From Bettongia penicillata ogilbyi (taxonomy: Eukaryota; Chordata; Mammalia; Diprotodontia; Potoroidae), in contig JAJHZJ010000271.1 of the NCBI GenBank assembly GCA_023548195.1, positions 671,065 through 735,064 on the forward strand: a stretch of 64,000 nt of DNA. Reading direction: 5' to 3'. Shown here one piece after another: positions 46,101 to 57,199 of this stretch (its first letter is position 1; each line of letters starts with the position of its first letter). The position numbers and the translations under genes are program-made. Under the pieces are notes generated by a model. That model was not told the DNA's origin. It was given only the letters and a program-made list of their open reading frames with translations, and made no database searches.

Positions 46101-47097
46101 CATTGATCTCCTCTTTCTCTATTTTATTTATGTAGGCATTCAAAGATATAAAACTTCCCCTAAGAACTGCTTTTGCAGTATCCCATAAGATTTGGTAGGT
46201 TGTCTCATTATTGTTATTCTCTTGAATGAAGTTGTTGATTGTTTCTATGATTTCTTCTTTAACCCATTCCTTCTTTAGGATTAAATTATTTACTTTCCAA
46301 CTGATTTTTGCTTCATCTTTCCATGGCCTTTTATTACATATGATTTTTATTGCATTATGATCTGAGAACGATGCACTGATTATCTCTGCCTTTCTGCACT
46401 GGATTTTAAGATTTTTATGTCCTAGTACATGGTCAATTTTTGTAAATGTTCCATGTACTGCTGAGAAAAAGGTATATTCCTTTCTATTCCCATTCAATTT
46501 TCTCCAAAGATCTATCATATCTACCTTATCTAGAGTTTTATTTACCTCCTTATCCTCTTTCTTGTTTATTTTGAGGTTAGATTTATCAAGTTCAGAAAGA
46601 GGGAGGTTGAGGTCCCCCACTAGTATAGTTTTGCTGTCAATTTCTTCCTTCAACTCCCTCAATCTCTCCTCTAAGAATCTGGATGCTATACCACTTGGAG
46701 CATACATGTTTAGTAATGATATTGCTTCATTGTTTATGGTGCCTTTTAGCAGGATATAGTTTCCATCCTTATCCCTTTTGATTAGATCTATTTCTGCTTT
46801 TGCTTTGTCTGAGATTAGGATTGCTACTCCTGCCTTTCTTACATCAGCTGAAGCACAATATATTCTGCTCCATCCTTTAACCTTTATCCTATGTGTATCC
46901 CCCCGTTTCAAATGTGTTTCTTGTAAGCAGCATATTGTTGGATTATGGCTTTTAATCCATTCTGCTATCCATCTCTGTTTTATGGGAGAATTCATTCCAT
47001 TCACATTCACAGTTATGATTACAATCTGTGCATTTCCCTCCATCTTCTTTTCCACCATTTGTGCTTTTAGCTCTGCTGTCTCCCTTCCCCTCCTCAC
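43170..47097 (-). pseudogene. L1 ORF2 (endonuclease-reverse transcriptase), one frameshift
   Basis: The longest frame runs 47097 to 43918. Homology starts at about [16 protein letters not shown] (Met19), so 47043 is the likelier start. An apurinic-type endonuclease comes first with catalytic residues in place: N31, E60 (CLQETH), D162 and N164 (GDLN), D246 and H247 (SDHN). The reverse transcriptase contains [11 protein letters not shown] and the FADD motif at residues 717-720. A Z-like linker follows, then the cysteine-rich C-terminal domain (CWRGRGRVGTLIHCWW) in the shifted frame 43820-43170. One extra base in the A5T7 run at 43926-43937 ends the first frame at WEKNFYS. The total is about 1290-1308 codons, near the human length of 1275. 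Confidence 0.95.
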
Positions 47098-47622
47098 TAG
47101 TATTTACTTTTCACCACCTCCTCTTTCCACCTTCCCCTCTTTCTTTTAGCCCCCCTCCCTTTTACTCCCCTTTACTCTTATTGCTTCTTCCCTCCCTTTT
47201 GCCTCCGTCCCCTTTCTTCCCCCTTCCCCTCCCACTGCTTATAGAGCTAGTTAGGATTTTCTACTTTAGTTTATTGTTCTGTCCTTTAAACAAATCCGAT
47301 GAGAGTACCTCTCACACAATGCTCATCTCCCTCCCCTCTTTCCCTCTACTATGATTTTGTACTTCTTCTTGTGATGTAATTTGCCATTTTCTGCTTCCTC
47401 CTTTTCACACCTCCTTTTACACTGCCTTCTCATACTTAAAACACATTTTTTATCATGATATCATTTACTTTATACTCGTTCCCCCTATGCTTATCCCTTT
47501 TATGTTTCTTAATAGACGCACAGTTCTCAAGATAAACAGATATCATCTTCCCTTATAGGGAGGTGAACAACTTGCCCTCATTGAGTAGCAAGTTGTTCCC
47601 CCCTCCCCCACTGTTTACCTTT
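47098..47622 (-). other. Long purine-rich inter-ORF spacer of L1
   Basis: About 525 bases separate the ORF1 stop from the first ORF2 methionine, far longer than the roughly 60 bases in human L1. The minus strand is strongly purine-rich (GGGAGGG and GAAAAGG tracts at 47100-47250). It resembles the 3' regions of the HAL1 copies, for example the TACTCTCATCGGATTTG block at 47285-47305. Confidence 0.8.
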
Positions 47623-48706
47623 TTATGATTCTCTTGAGACCTGCATTTGAAGATCGAATTGTCTATTAAGTTCTGGTGTTTTGGTCAGGAAACTCTGGAA
47701 ATCCCTTACTTCGTTGAATGACTTTCTCCTTGCTTGAAATGTGATGCTGAACTTTGCTGGGTAGTTGATCTTTGGTTGCAGTCCCAGCTCCTTTGCCTTA
47801 CGGAATATTAGGTTCCAATTCTTTCGATCTTTTAATGTAGAAGCTGAAAGGTTCTGTGTAATCCTGATTGTATCTCCTTGATATTTAAATTGTTTCTTTC
47901 TGGCTGCTTGTAATATTTTCTCCTTCACTTGATAGCTCTGGAATTTGGCAACTATATTTCTTGGGGTTTTGAGTTTGGGGTCCCTTTCAGGAGGGGAACG
48001 GGATTCTTTCGATGACTATTTTGCCTTCTGAATCTAGTACTTCTGGGCAGTTTTCCTTGATGATTTCCTGGAAGATATTGTCCAGGCTCTTTTCTCCATC
48101 CTGGGTTTCTGGCAGGCCAATAATTCTTAAGTTTTCTCCTCTGGATATATTTTCCAGGTCAGTTGTTTTTCCAATTAGATATTTTACATTTTCTTCTATC
48201 TTTTCATTCTTTAGATTTTGTTTGACTGATTCTTGTTGTCTCATTGAGTCGTTAGTTTCTACTTGCCCAATTCTAATCTTCATCACATTGTTTTCTTCTG
48301 TTAATTTTTGTATCTCTTTTTCCATCTGCCCAATTTTTCCTTTAAAGAAGCTATTTTCTCCTGTTAATTTTTGTACTTCCTTTTCCATTTGGCCTTTCAG
48401 GAATTTATTTTCTCCAGTTAATTTTTGAACTTCTTTTTCCATTTGTTCAATTTTCCTTTTCAGGGAGATGTTCTCATCAGTGAATTCTTTCTTAATAATT
48501 TTAAAATCATTGGCCAGTTTATCTTCTATTTCCTTCTTCAGCTGTTCCAGGAGAGCTGCTTGTATTTGCGAGTAGTTCATAGTCCCTTCTGAAGTTTCAG
48601 ATGGAAGTACTGTCTCAGCTGTGACCTCTTTGGGACTTGTATTTTGGTCCTTATCCCCATAGAAAGATTCTATGGTTCTTTCGGCCCTCTTCTTTTTCCT
48701 GTTCAT
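47623..48706 (-). pseudogene. L1 ORF1 (RNA-binding coiled-coil protein), one frameshift
   Basis: The ATG is at 48706 (MNRKKKRAERTIESFYGDKD). An acidic N-terminus is followed by a long coiled coil with repeated QMEKEVQKLTGEN units (48290-48470). Next come the RRM (ENVKYLIGKTTDLENISRGE, GLPETQD) and the CTD with QAARKKQFKYQGDTIRITQN (47623-47928), ending in SRES. One extra G in the GGG at 48000-48002 shifts the frame, so the first frame stops at ERIPFPS; the remainder is intact. Total length about 360 codons, as expected for ORF1p, which trimerises and binds L1 RNA. Confidence 0.95.
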
Positions 48707-48824
48707 GATTTTGATTGAGTGTTGTGGCTTCTGGTTCTTTCAGTCAGAAGCTAGAGAACTTTTTGCTGAGCTGATGTGTGAAAAAGCTAAAAGCAGGTAT
48801 TTGTTTGGTGTTTCCCTGATCAGC
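48707..48824 (-). other. Truncated L1 5' UTR
   Basis: Only 118 bases precede ORF1. The CAAGATGGC start seen in the other L1 5' ends is missing. Confidence 0.8.
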
Positions 48825-48843
48825 CTGTTTCTATATTATTTCT
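48825..48843. repeat. Target-site duplication, right copy (young L1)
   Basis: Identical to 42797-42815. Confidence 0.95.
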
Positions 48844-49045
48844 GACTCTCAGATTATTTCCTAGCTTTTGCCCTGTGCGTCTGTCTTGGCTTTTGGCTTC
48901 ACCACATCTCTGGGAACTAATTATCAGGATAATATATGTTTCACTACTCTGTCTTGATCTTTGAATTCTATGGACTTCACAGATTCAAATTGTCCCCTTG
49001 CCCACACCTCACCACTTATTCTCAAACTACACCTGACTCTGCCTT

Positions 49046-49320
49046 CGGTAAACATTTCTGTTGTTCAGTCAATTCAGTCCTATCTGACTCTATATAACCC
49101 CTTTTGAGATTTTCTTGACAAAAATCCTGGAATGGTTTGTCATTTCCTTTTTCAGATCATTTTACAGATGAGGCAACTGAGGCGAACTGGTTAAGTGGCT
49201 TTCCCATGGACACAGAACTAGTAAATATCTTAGGCCAGATTTGAACTCAGAAACTTCTTCCTAACCCTGAGCCTGGTACTCTATCCTCTGTGTTACCTGG
49301 CTGTCCCGGTAAACACCTCT
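49046..49320 (-). mobile_element. Mar1-type tRNA/RTE SINE with target-site duplication
   Basis: Antisense of the whole element: GTTGTTCAGTCAATTCAGTC, CTGGAATGGTTTGTCATTTC, ATTTTACAGATGAGGCAACT, CCAGATTTGAACTCAGAAAC, and GTTACCTGGCTGTCCC. CGGTAAACATTTCT (49046-49059) and CGGTAAACACCTCT (49307-49320) flank it (12 of 14), so the insert itself is 49060-49306. Confidence 0.9.
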
Positions 49321-50257
49321 AGAAAAGTTCAAATAGATGTTAAAAGAAAATATGCATAAAACATTGTATTTTTCTTTCTCACAGAGGGCACATCTCCCTT
49401 ATAGATTGTGAACACCATTTTCTAGAGAGAAAATGAAATGTGGATGATGATAATCTTCCCTATAGCAGGTACCTGATGTCCCTTCAAATGAAATCCATAC
49501 TTTTAAAGGCTACAAAGTAGTTGGTGAATTGCAGCTCTGCAGTACTCATTTCTAATCTGAAACAAACCCATTCACTGTTCTGACCTCTGTTGCTCCCATT
49601 GCAAGGAATTGGATGAAATTCATTTTGGTCTATCTCTGCTGGCAATGATACCTTGGACCTATATAAACCAAGAAAACTGACAAGGTCTGGATAAATCCCC
49701 ACCCAATTTCAATTCACTCAGTTATTGAGTGTTGCCTAGAGTTCAATCTGAAAATTTCTTGTACATTCCTTGGACTTCAGAAATTAATATACAAATTGTG
49801 CTTTTTAAGTATATCCCAGGTTTTGTTGAAATTTATAATTGTTTTATTTTTTGCTTGCTGAAAAGTTACATTTCAACGATATACTAAAATTGCATATGCC
49901 TTTAAAACTGTCTGGTCATTTTCTGTGTACTCTCAAGCATTCTTTTAAAAAAACGTTAAAATTTGTATGTAATAATTAGTGAGTCATCGAAATATTTCTA
50001 TTAACATTATTGACTTCCTGTCCAAGGAATGTAAACATCTAAATAATTGGTGCAATATTTCCTTTTGTTTGAAAGTTTTTAACATTGTTGTAATTTTTGC
50101 AATGCTGGCAAAATGTTGTGAATTTTGAATTTATATACACATATGTATATACATACATTTGTATACACACAAATGTAAGTATTTATGTCTAGGAAAATAA
50201 AAAAAAATGAAAACAAACCAGTAACCCTGTAGTCAGAGTTGGGTAGCCTGGCATATT
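49321..50257. other. Unclassified non-coding
   Basis: Nothing recognised. Short minus-strand ORFs at 49484-49702 and 50079-50261 have no recognisable product. Confidence 0.35.
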
Positions 50258-50395
50258 TCATAAAACTATGGATATGGAACTAGAATGTACTTCAGGGTTC
50301 ATCATAATCCAAATCTCTCATTTTACAAATGAGGAGACTGAAATCCAAAGAAATTAGATAATTTGACGATGGTCACATATGTTGCTAAATTTTTA
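50258..50395 (-). mobile_element. MIR/CORE-SINE fragment
   Basis: Antisense CATTTTACAAATGAGGAGAC and AGATAATTTGACGATGGTCA. Confidence 0.55.
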
Positions 50396-52214
50396 TGGGA
50401 AAAAGTGAAAGTTACAGGAAAATCCTTCATCTGCAAGATTAGGATATGTTTTCTCCTTTTTGTGACTTATACCATGTAAATAAGAGCTCAATTAACAGCT
50501 ACTAAGAAACAAAAGACATCGACAAAAAGTTAGTTTTTTGTATAAAAATTCTGGCTTGGCCCCTTAGCAGCTTATTATTGCCACACTAGTGAGTAACAAT
50601 GAATGAAGAAAATGGAACTAGAAAAAAATTCTGTATTAGCAGCTGTATAAACAATAAGCTAGGGAGAAATATATTGAGAACAGCAACAGTGAGTTTAAGT
50701 TTTACCTATGTGAAAGCAAATATAGGTTGTTTCAGGACAATATGTGTTCTTGGTTGACTTAGATCCCATAAATAAAGGAATCTTTTCTGTTCTCAGCTTG
50801 GAACTGGATCCTAAGTTCCTCACTCATACCCATTTCCACTTTCTACCTTCCACTAATTGGAATCTTCCACTATTTGGAACCTTCTACTATTGCTTTTCCC
50901 ATCTCTTCAACTCTGACTTTTGGGAAGCAAATATATCTCCTCTCATTCTAGTCACTCCATAACTCCTCAGTCAGAATATCATCTAGTATTGAATATACTG
51001 TATGGAATTTGTTGGAAAAGATGCATCAGACTCAGGATTTATTCGATATTATTTCAGTTTTCTACAGAAACTTTCCCTTTCACCAAATTGTTACGTTTGT
51101 GCTGGGCCTTTTGACTAAAAGGATGTGCCTGGATGTGTTAAAGCTTTCATTTACTTCAGCTCAGCTTGTTTCCCAGGCTTTAAGAAAGAGGTTGAGTCTG
51201 TGAGTTCTCTACCTCCCTGCTTGCCTCTCATTTCCTTCAAACCTCTGTTCACACATCTGGCTTAATGTGAGGCAATAGTGCCAGGATTCTGTCACATGGG
51301 CACAGAAAACAGAAATGAGGAAATGTTTTGTACTGAATCTCCTACAGAGCTATCAACTCATTTTATTCTTAACCCTTCTCCAGAGAAACTACTGTTAGAA
51401 TATGCAATTTATAATTGTTGGTAGTGAATATACTAATAAAACACCCCCTCCCCTCCCTCCACCTTTTGTTATATAAAGTTCTTTGGGGTAGCTAATCTAA
51501 TTATTTTAGGGGAACAAAAATACTAACCATACATGTACACAACTGCTTCATTTCTGCTTTCCTCTTCCCATAGTCTTTTGCTGCAACATTAGAAGCAACA
51601 TTAAGTTGATAGACTGGGGATGTGTCTCTGAGATCATGTGTTTTGGGGGCATGCTTTCTAAAGAGTTGCAATGTTCTCTGTTATGTTTGAGGCTGGCCCC
51701 CTACAAGCCCTTCCACCTGTAGGAATGCTTACTTTCAATGCTCTACTGAAGGACTGCCTCTCTGTTTTCAATTATTTCACCTCACACTGATAAATTCCTT
51801 CTCGAACACCTCATAAAATACAAATAAAAAGCTCCTAAATATAATAATCATCAATTGCTACTTCACTTTCTAGGGATTAGTTAGGGGCATAATAACAAGT
51901 ATTCCCACACATTTTCACATCCAAAATATATGTAGGCAGGGAGGAACATGTGGGCAAGCTGGGTTGCCCCAATACATAGATGTTTTCAAAGCCTATTCTC
52001 TCTCTCTTTAAGCCTCTCTCCCTGAAGCAAATGAGTCCCCTCTCAAAGGACATGAAAGAAGAACGATTCTCCTCTTCATATCTCTGGAGTCAAATCCTTC
52101 AAATACATGCAGGCAAGTATTATTCTTTCCACTAAGAGGTTATCTGATGTCCCCATGTTTTCCCAGTCACCAATGTAGTGACATGTGCCTGTGTGCTTGT
52201 TCCCATGCTTTTTA
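50396..52214. other. Unclassified non-coding
   Basis: No repeat family or gene recognised over about 1.8 kb. Short plus ORFs at 50744-51203 show no known domain. Confidence 0.35.
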
Positions 52215-53345
52215 GCATGAATTTTTAGCAATGCTGTCAAATGCCATCAATATGGACAAACAAGCTACTGCACCAATGGGAAATTCTTCAACTTGAAAAG
52301 GCTCTGAACCAAGACCAAAATACAGGGAGTGTTTGTGCATGATTTTTAATTTGCAGATGGTTGTGCACTCCATGCAGCCTCGAGCTGAGATGCAACAAAG
52401 TATTGATTATTTCTCTGCTGCTTGTGCTAATTTTGATCTAACAATTAACACCAAGAAAACACAGGCACTCAATCAACCAGCACCACATGATCCACATATG
52501 GAAGCATCGGTTACAGCAAATGGAGAAGTTTTGAATGCTCTGGATCAGTTTGCTTACCTTGGCAGTATATTTTCTAGGGAGGTACATATTGATAATGAGG
52601 TTGACCCCTGAATTGCCAGAGCTAGCTTCATGTTTGAGAGTATCCAAAGCAACGTGTGATAGAGAAGCGTTAGTAGACTGACTACCAAACTGAAGGTCTA
52701 CAGAACCATTGTGTTGCCCTCATTGTTGTATGTTTGTGAAAAGTAGATACTATACTAGTGACATGCAAGGAAACTGAATTAGTTCTATTTGAATTGTCTT
52801 AGGAAGATTCTATAGATCACTTGGCAGAATAAGATATCAAACAGAGAAGTCCATTCTAGAACTAAATAGCCAACCATTCAAATTCTACTGCAGAGAGTGC
52901 AAAACTGATGGGCTGGCCATGTTGTTTGAATGCCAAATGTATTCTTCTCTAAAAGGCTATTTTATGGAGAAGTCACACAGGGCAAGTGCTCACGTGGTGG
53001 TCAGAAGAAGTGATACAAGGAAACTCTCAAGATTTCTCTTAAGAACTTTGGAATTGATTGTGTGACATGGGAGACAGGTACAAGACCACTCAGCCCTCAT
53101 CAGAGAGGGTGCTTTGATCTATGAGCACAGCATAATTGAAATAGCTCAAAAGAAACATGAGATGCACACATTTTTAGAATCCACCCCAAATGATCTCATG
53201 GATTATTTGTGCCAGTCTGAGTCTTCTAAGTTTATGTTGGTCTTATCAGTCCCAGTTGGACATGATGTAACTTGAATATGGTGATGTCAACTTGATCCTC
53301 TTCAAAAGTGAAGAATAACACCCAAAAGCCTTATGAAATATTCCA
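52215..53345 (+). mobile_element. RTE-like non-LTR retrotransposon remnant
   Basis: The plus frame 52333-52611 encodes MQQSIDYFSAACANFDLTI, then NTKKTQALNQPAP and LDQFAYLGSIFSREVHID. This is the region just after the reverse-transcriptase FADD motif in RTE and related LINEs. Further decayed blocks follow: TTKLKVYRTIVLPSLLYVCE (52680-52740) and residues like GHVV/MPN near 52910. The end CTCTTCAAAAGTGAAGAAT (53299-53318) resembles RTE 3' ends. Stops interrupt it. Confidence 0.65.
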
Positions 53346-53513
53346 GATTTCTCTTACTTTTCATCATAAAAAAATAAGTAAGTAGTGTACCATTTTATTG
53401 CATTCAGAGGGCAATTGCATTTTGCTAAGAGTAGATCTTCTAGATTCAAAAACAACTTAACTCTTTTACTTTAAATAGGATGGCATATTACGAAGGTGCA
53501 ATTTTGTATAAAA

Positions 53514-53719
53514 CTAGGGCTTCTTAACCTTTTGTTTACTATGGACACCTTTGTGAGTCTGGGAACATCTTTAGACTTCAAAGTTTTCTTAAACACACAA
53601 AATAAAATAAATAGATTATAAATGAAAACTTTGTGAAGTTGGTGAAGATAAAGATGTATTCTTGAAATTTATCCACAGACTTGGTGGGGGAATAATAAAC
53701 CCTAGGTTAAGAACTCTAG
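53514..53719. mobile_element. Short DNA transposon (MITE) with terminal inverted repeats
   Basis: The 206-base unit begins CTAGGGCTTCTTAACC and ends GGTTAAGAACTCTAG, which are inverted repeats of about 15 bases with one gap and one mismatch. The termini resemble hAT-type non-autonomous elements (GGTTCTTAACC). No target-site duplication survives clearly and there is no coding potential. Confidence 0.6.
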
Positions 53720-53749
53720 CCTTGAATTCCCTCTGAGAGAGATGAGAGA

Positions 53750-54490
53750 CAAGTGGTTCGAATCTTAGGAAGAAGGTCACATAACTTGTCTATAATAGAA
53801 GTAGTAAGGAAGGACCCTGAGAAGACACACAAGACTTTTACTGTCTTGCTTTTCCTTCAGCCAGATGAAAGGGTGAAATATTATCCCTTTCTGCTTGTGA
53901 AACTGCATCTCATTGGATCTCTCTTAAGGACACTTTCCTTACCAGGCTGCATCTCTGTCTCTGCCTCTTCCCTGACCCACTTTCTTCCCCCTGCAATCTC
54001 TGTCTCTCTTTCTCCCTCTCTCTCCCACATACATGACCTTATGTAGCACCAATACAATATTTACAGTGCTTATGGAGGCCATGAATTTGCCAGCATGATT
54101 CTGAATCACAAAGTATGACAGACTCTACACATGGAAAAGAGAACCAAAAAATTTATGTAAACACGAAAAAGCTGAATCCCAACACCAGAAAGCCAAATCC
54201 ATCATAACAACAATGAAATGTATACAATAGCATATTATATAATATGCTATTAATAACATATGCAAGGGACATCACCATTCCCAAGCCTTCCCCCTGTTAG
54301 GGCCTTCTCACAAGCCAACATTCACAGCTTAATGCCTGCTTTCTCTTTCTCCCTCAGCTCTAACTGCCGTGTCCAATTTCCTCTCAGCTCTGCTCCGCCC
54401 TTTCTGTACCACCTGTTTGGCAAACTCCTCACACCACAGGCTCATGTGACTCAGGCTTCCATGTGACTCAGGCAGGAAACATAGGCCTAT
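53750..54490. other. LTR-like or unclassified segment with palindrome and AP-1 repeats
   Basis: It has a pyrimidine-rich plus strand with a perfect 26-base palindrome (54226-54251) and two TGACTCA motifs (54447-54453, 54464-54470) in a 17-base tandem repeat. The composition recalls the LTR-like region at 13.7-15.2 kb, but I see no TATA/CCAAT order or TG/CA termini, so it is not called as an LTR. Confidence 0.35.
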
Positions 54491-56219
54491 TAATGAAAGG
54501 GAAAGATCCCATTATGCAAAAATGCACCTTTTTTGTTTTAAATAAGTTCAGTGAAACCCTAGAAAGAGAAACAATCTGTAATTCATTCTTTTGATAGAAT
54601 ATGCCTGAAGCATTATGATTTTTGTACATACGCATTTGTAAGTCATTGAACAGTTAACAGAAGGAGGTTTACTTTGCCCTAATATAACAAGACTATTCCA
54701 AAATGATTCAGTGACACTAAACTTCTTTGGACATCACCATCCCTATCTTAATATCAAAATGCATCTCTTTATCAGTTAAAGGATATAATGATTGATTACT
54801 CATGTGATCTTCAGAAATTTGTCATCTGAGAGGCTAGATTTTATGGGACTGGGAGGCTTTATGCCCTCAGTTGACCAGGAAACTACATTAAGGAAATAGA
54901 GAGAGTGAGAGTATGTGTTGGGAATCAGATACCAGAGACAGTTCGTGACAATCAGAGGAGCAAAGGTAGAGGGGCCTGAGTCTACTTCATTTTGGGAGTG
55001 AGGAAAGAATCCGTGTCATGAGAAGCATGACACAATCAAGCTGCATGTGCAGCTTTGTCTCCTTTTAAGGAAAAGCTTATTTCTAAGGATTAGGGAAAGG
55101 TGAAAGACTTGAGTCTGCCTCTGTAGTAGGTGAGATGAAACAAGCTGCATCAGGGAAATGCTGGCCCTATCACACACATGAATTTATGTATTTATATATG
55201 TATGCACTCTCATGCTTTTTACATGTGCCTTATCTCCTCAAATGTATTGTAAACTAAGAGAAATTATTATATTTTATATTTCTGTAAAACCCCTCCCACA
55301 ACAATTAACTTGTATAGTGAGGTACAGGCACCTATTAGGTCCTTAATGACTAGTTATATTTAATTGCTTAATTACAAATACTTGAAGAATACTGTTTTAA
55401 AAAAAATCCCAGGATCTCAAGATGTTTAAAGCAATATTTTTGGGTCAGATGCTGTGGAAATTTCAGTGTTTAATATTCATTTGCTTGGTCCCTAAAATGT
55501 CAGCGCATGTTTGAAAGTCTCTGCTGCACAAACATATGTCACAACACAGTATTTTTAGGCCATGAAATTGAGAGAGGGCTGTTGCTACGATTGCAGTTGC
55601 ATACTAATAACTCTAAGTCCTTCTACTGCTGAGGCAACTGAGGCTGACATGATAAGTTCTCAGTCAAAACTAATATGGAGGTCCTGCAAAGGTGATGTGG
55701 TTGCAGTTTTGGCAGGCCTGCAAAGGTGAAATGACTACAATGTCTGTCATTCAGGTTATCTGCAGTGTTGATTTGGCTAAATACCCAATAATGTTGCTTT
55801 CCTCCAAGAGGGAATCTGACAATTGTACTATAGAAAAGAACAAGTCACAGAATCATGTGTCTTTGGGAATAGAGTTATAGGGGTGACCAGTTTGGCATTG
55901 TCAGGAAGGGTACCATATAGGGGCAGGATAGGGTCAAGTCACAGAATTTATAAAAGAAAATAGAGATAATTTCTATATAAATCAGGTAACTTGAACTGAA
56001 GACACAGTTTAGAGTAGAAACATAGATCATGTATGGAAAAGATGACTGGTCTTTATAAAATTGATGTTATTCTGTTTTAAACCAGGGATTTGGATTACAC
56101 TTTTATATATGGTGTATATATTCATATGTTGTGCTGACTCTGCCTAAATTTGTGGATGATGTGATGGTGGGGGAGTAGATTACCTGAATGCTGGGCTCTT
56201 TCTACTTACATGAGTGGGT
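54491..56219. other. Unclassified non-coding
   Basis: Nothing recognised apart from an AAGCTGCA/TGCAGCTT inverted repeat near 55038. Confidence 0.35.
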
Positions 56220-56562
56220 AAACTCTAGGATAAAATATAAATTCCTTTGCTTTGAATGCAAAATCCTTCACAGTATGGCTTCATTCTGGATTTCCAAATT
56301 CATTACATATTTCTCCTTCTCATATTGTTTTCAGTAACCTAGCATACTTGCTGTTTCCAATAAAAAAAAAAATCTCATCTCCCATCTCTGTGTTTTTGCG
56401 CAGGTGGTACCACATTATCAGACAATGATCCTTCCTCTTCCTAGAATCTCATTTCCTTTAATGTTTAGCTCAAGTACCTCTTCCTATATGAGGCCTTTCA
56501 TGATCCCTCCCCTAATATGCTGGTGTGTCTCTTTGAAGTTGCCCTACATTTATTTTATTTTT
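56220..56562 (+). mobile_element. L2 LINE 3' fragment
   Basis: Sense L2 order: GGATAAAATATAAATTCCTT, ATCCTTCACAGTATGGCTTC, TCTCATCTCCCATCTCTGTG, CTTCCTCTTCCTAGAATCTC, then TATGAGGCCTTTCATGATCC. Confidence 0.75.
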
Positions 56563-56572
56563 ACATTTTATT

Positions 56573-56590
56573 TACTGATATATATATATA

Positions 56591-56627
<37 letters not shown>
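56573..56627. repeat. (TA)n microsatellite
   Basis: About 25 TA units with one TGA interruption. Confidence 0.95.
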
Positions 56628-56629
<2 letters not shown>

Positions 56630-56929
56630 GCCATATCTATATAAATGCCCCTACAACTTTTTGAACAGTGAGAAATTCAGACAAACACATCTTTCAATAT
56701 TTGCTCAGACTACACAGTGCAAACAACTAAATAATCTGATAAATATTTTTCACTGAATTGATCAATTACTTCTCTGAATTTAACAAATTCATGAATTGTG
56801 CAAAAAAAAAAAATGCCTTAGAGCAAGTATGACAATAAGCAAGGTTAAATTTTATTTATCTTTTCTACAATTTTGCTTGTATATCTATGAAAAAAAGACC
56901 TGAAATGGAAAAGAAAATGATTTCTTTTG

Positions 56930-57120
56930 CTTTCTTTGAAGAAGTATAGCACAGTGTATGGAGTGTTGAAATAAACTGCAGTAAGTCCAGAATTCAAATT
57001 CTTCTTAAGAGTTGTGTGATTGGGCAAGTCATTTAATTTTACAATACCTTCATTTCCTCAGCTGTGAAATATAGATAATAATATTTTAAATACCTAGATT
57101 GTAGGAATATATCTTTATTA
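56930..57120 (+). mobile_element. MIR/CORE-SINE
   Basis: Sense: GTATAGCACAGTGTATGGAG, GTGATTGGGCAAGTCATTTA, CTTCATTTCCTCAGCTGTGA. Confidence 0.75.
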
Positions 57121-57199
57121 ACCATAGTAGACAATACAAATGAATTATTATTGTTTGAGAACATTAAAAAGGCAATTTTTTTTCTATCTTAGGTTAAAT

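Larger units (their letters stand above)
42816..48824 (-). mobile_element. Young, nearly full-length L1 retrotransposon
   Basis: Minus-strand order: 118 bases of 5' UTR (48824-48707), ORF1 (48706-47623), a 525-base inter-ORF spacer, ORF2 (47097-43170), a 3' UTR and an A-rich tail (T-rich on plus, 42816-42845). It has a perfect 19-base target-site duplication. The 5' UTR is much shorter than the roughly 650 bases in the copies at 1-803 and 18440-19095, so the insertion is 5'-truncated inside the UTR and probably lacks its promoter. Each ORF has one single-base insertion and otherwise reads cleanly, so the copy is recent compared with every other LINE here. Confidence 0.97.

Noticed and set aside
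46778..47354. Plus-strand ORFs of 108-123 codons
   Set aside because: They are antisense to L1 ORF2 and the purine-rich spacer. Their proline/serine/phenylalanine content is a composition artefact.
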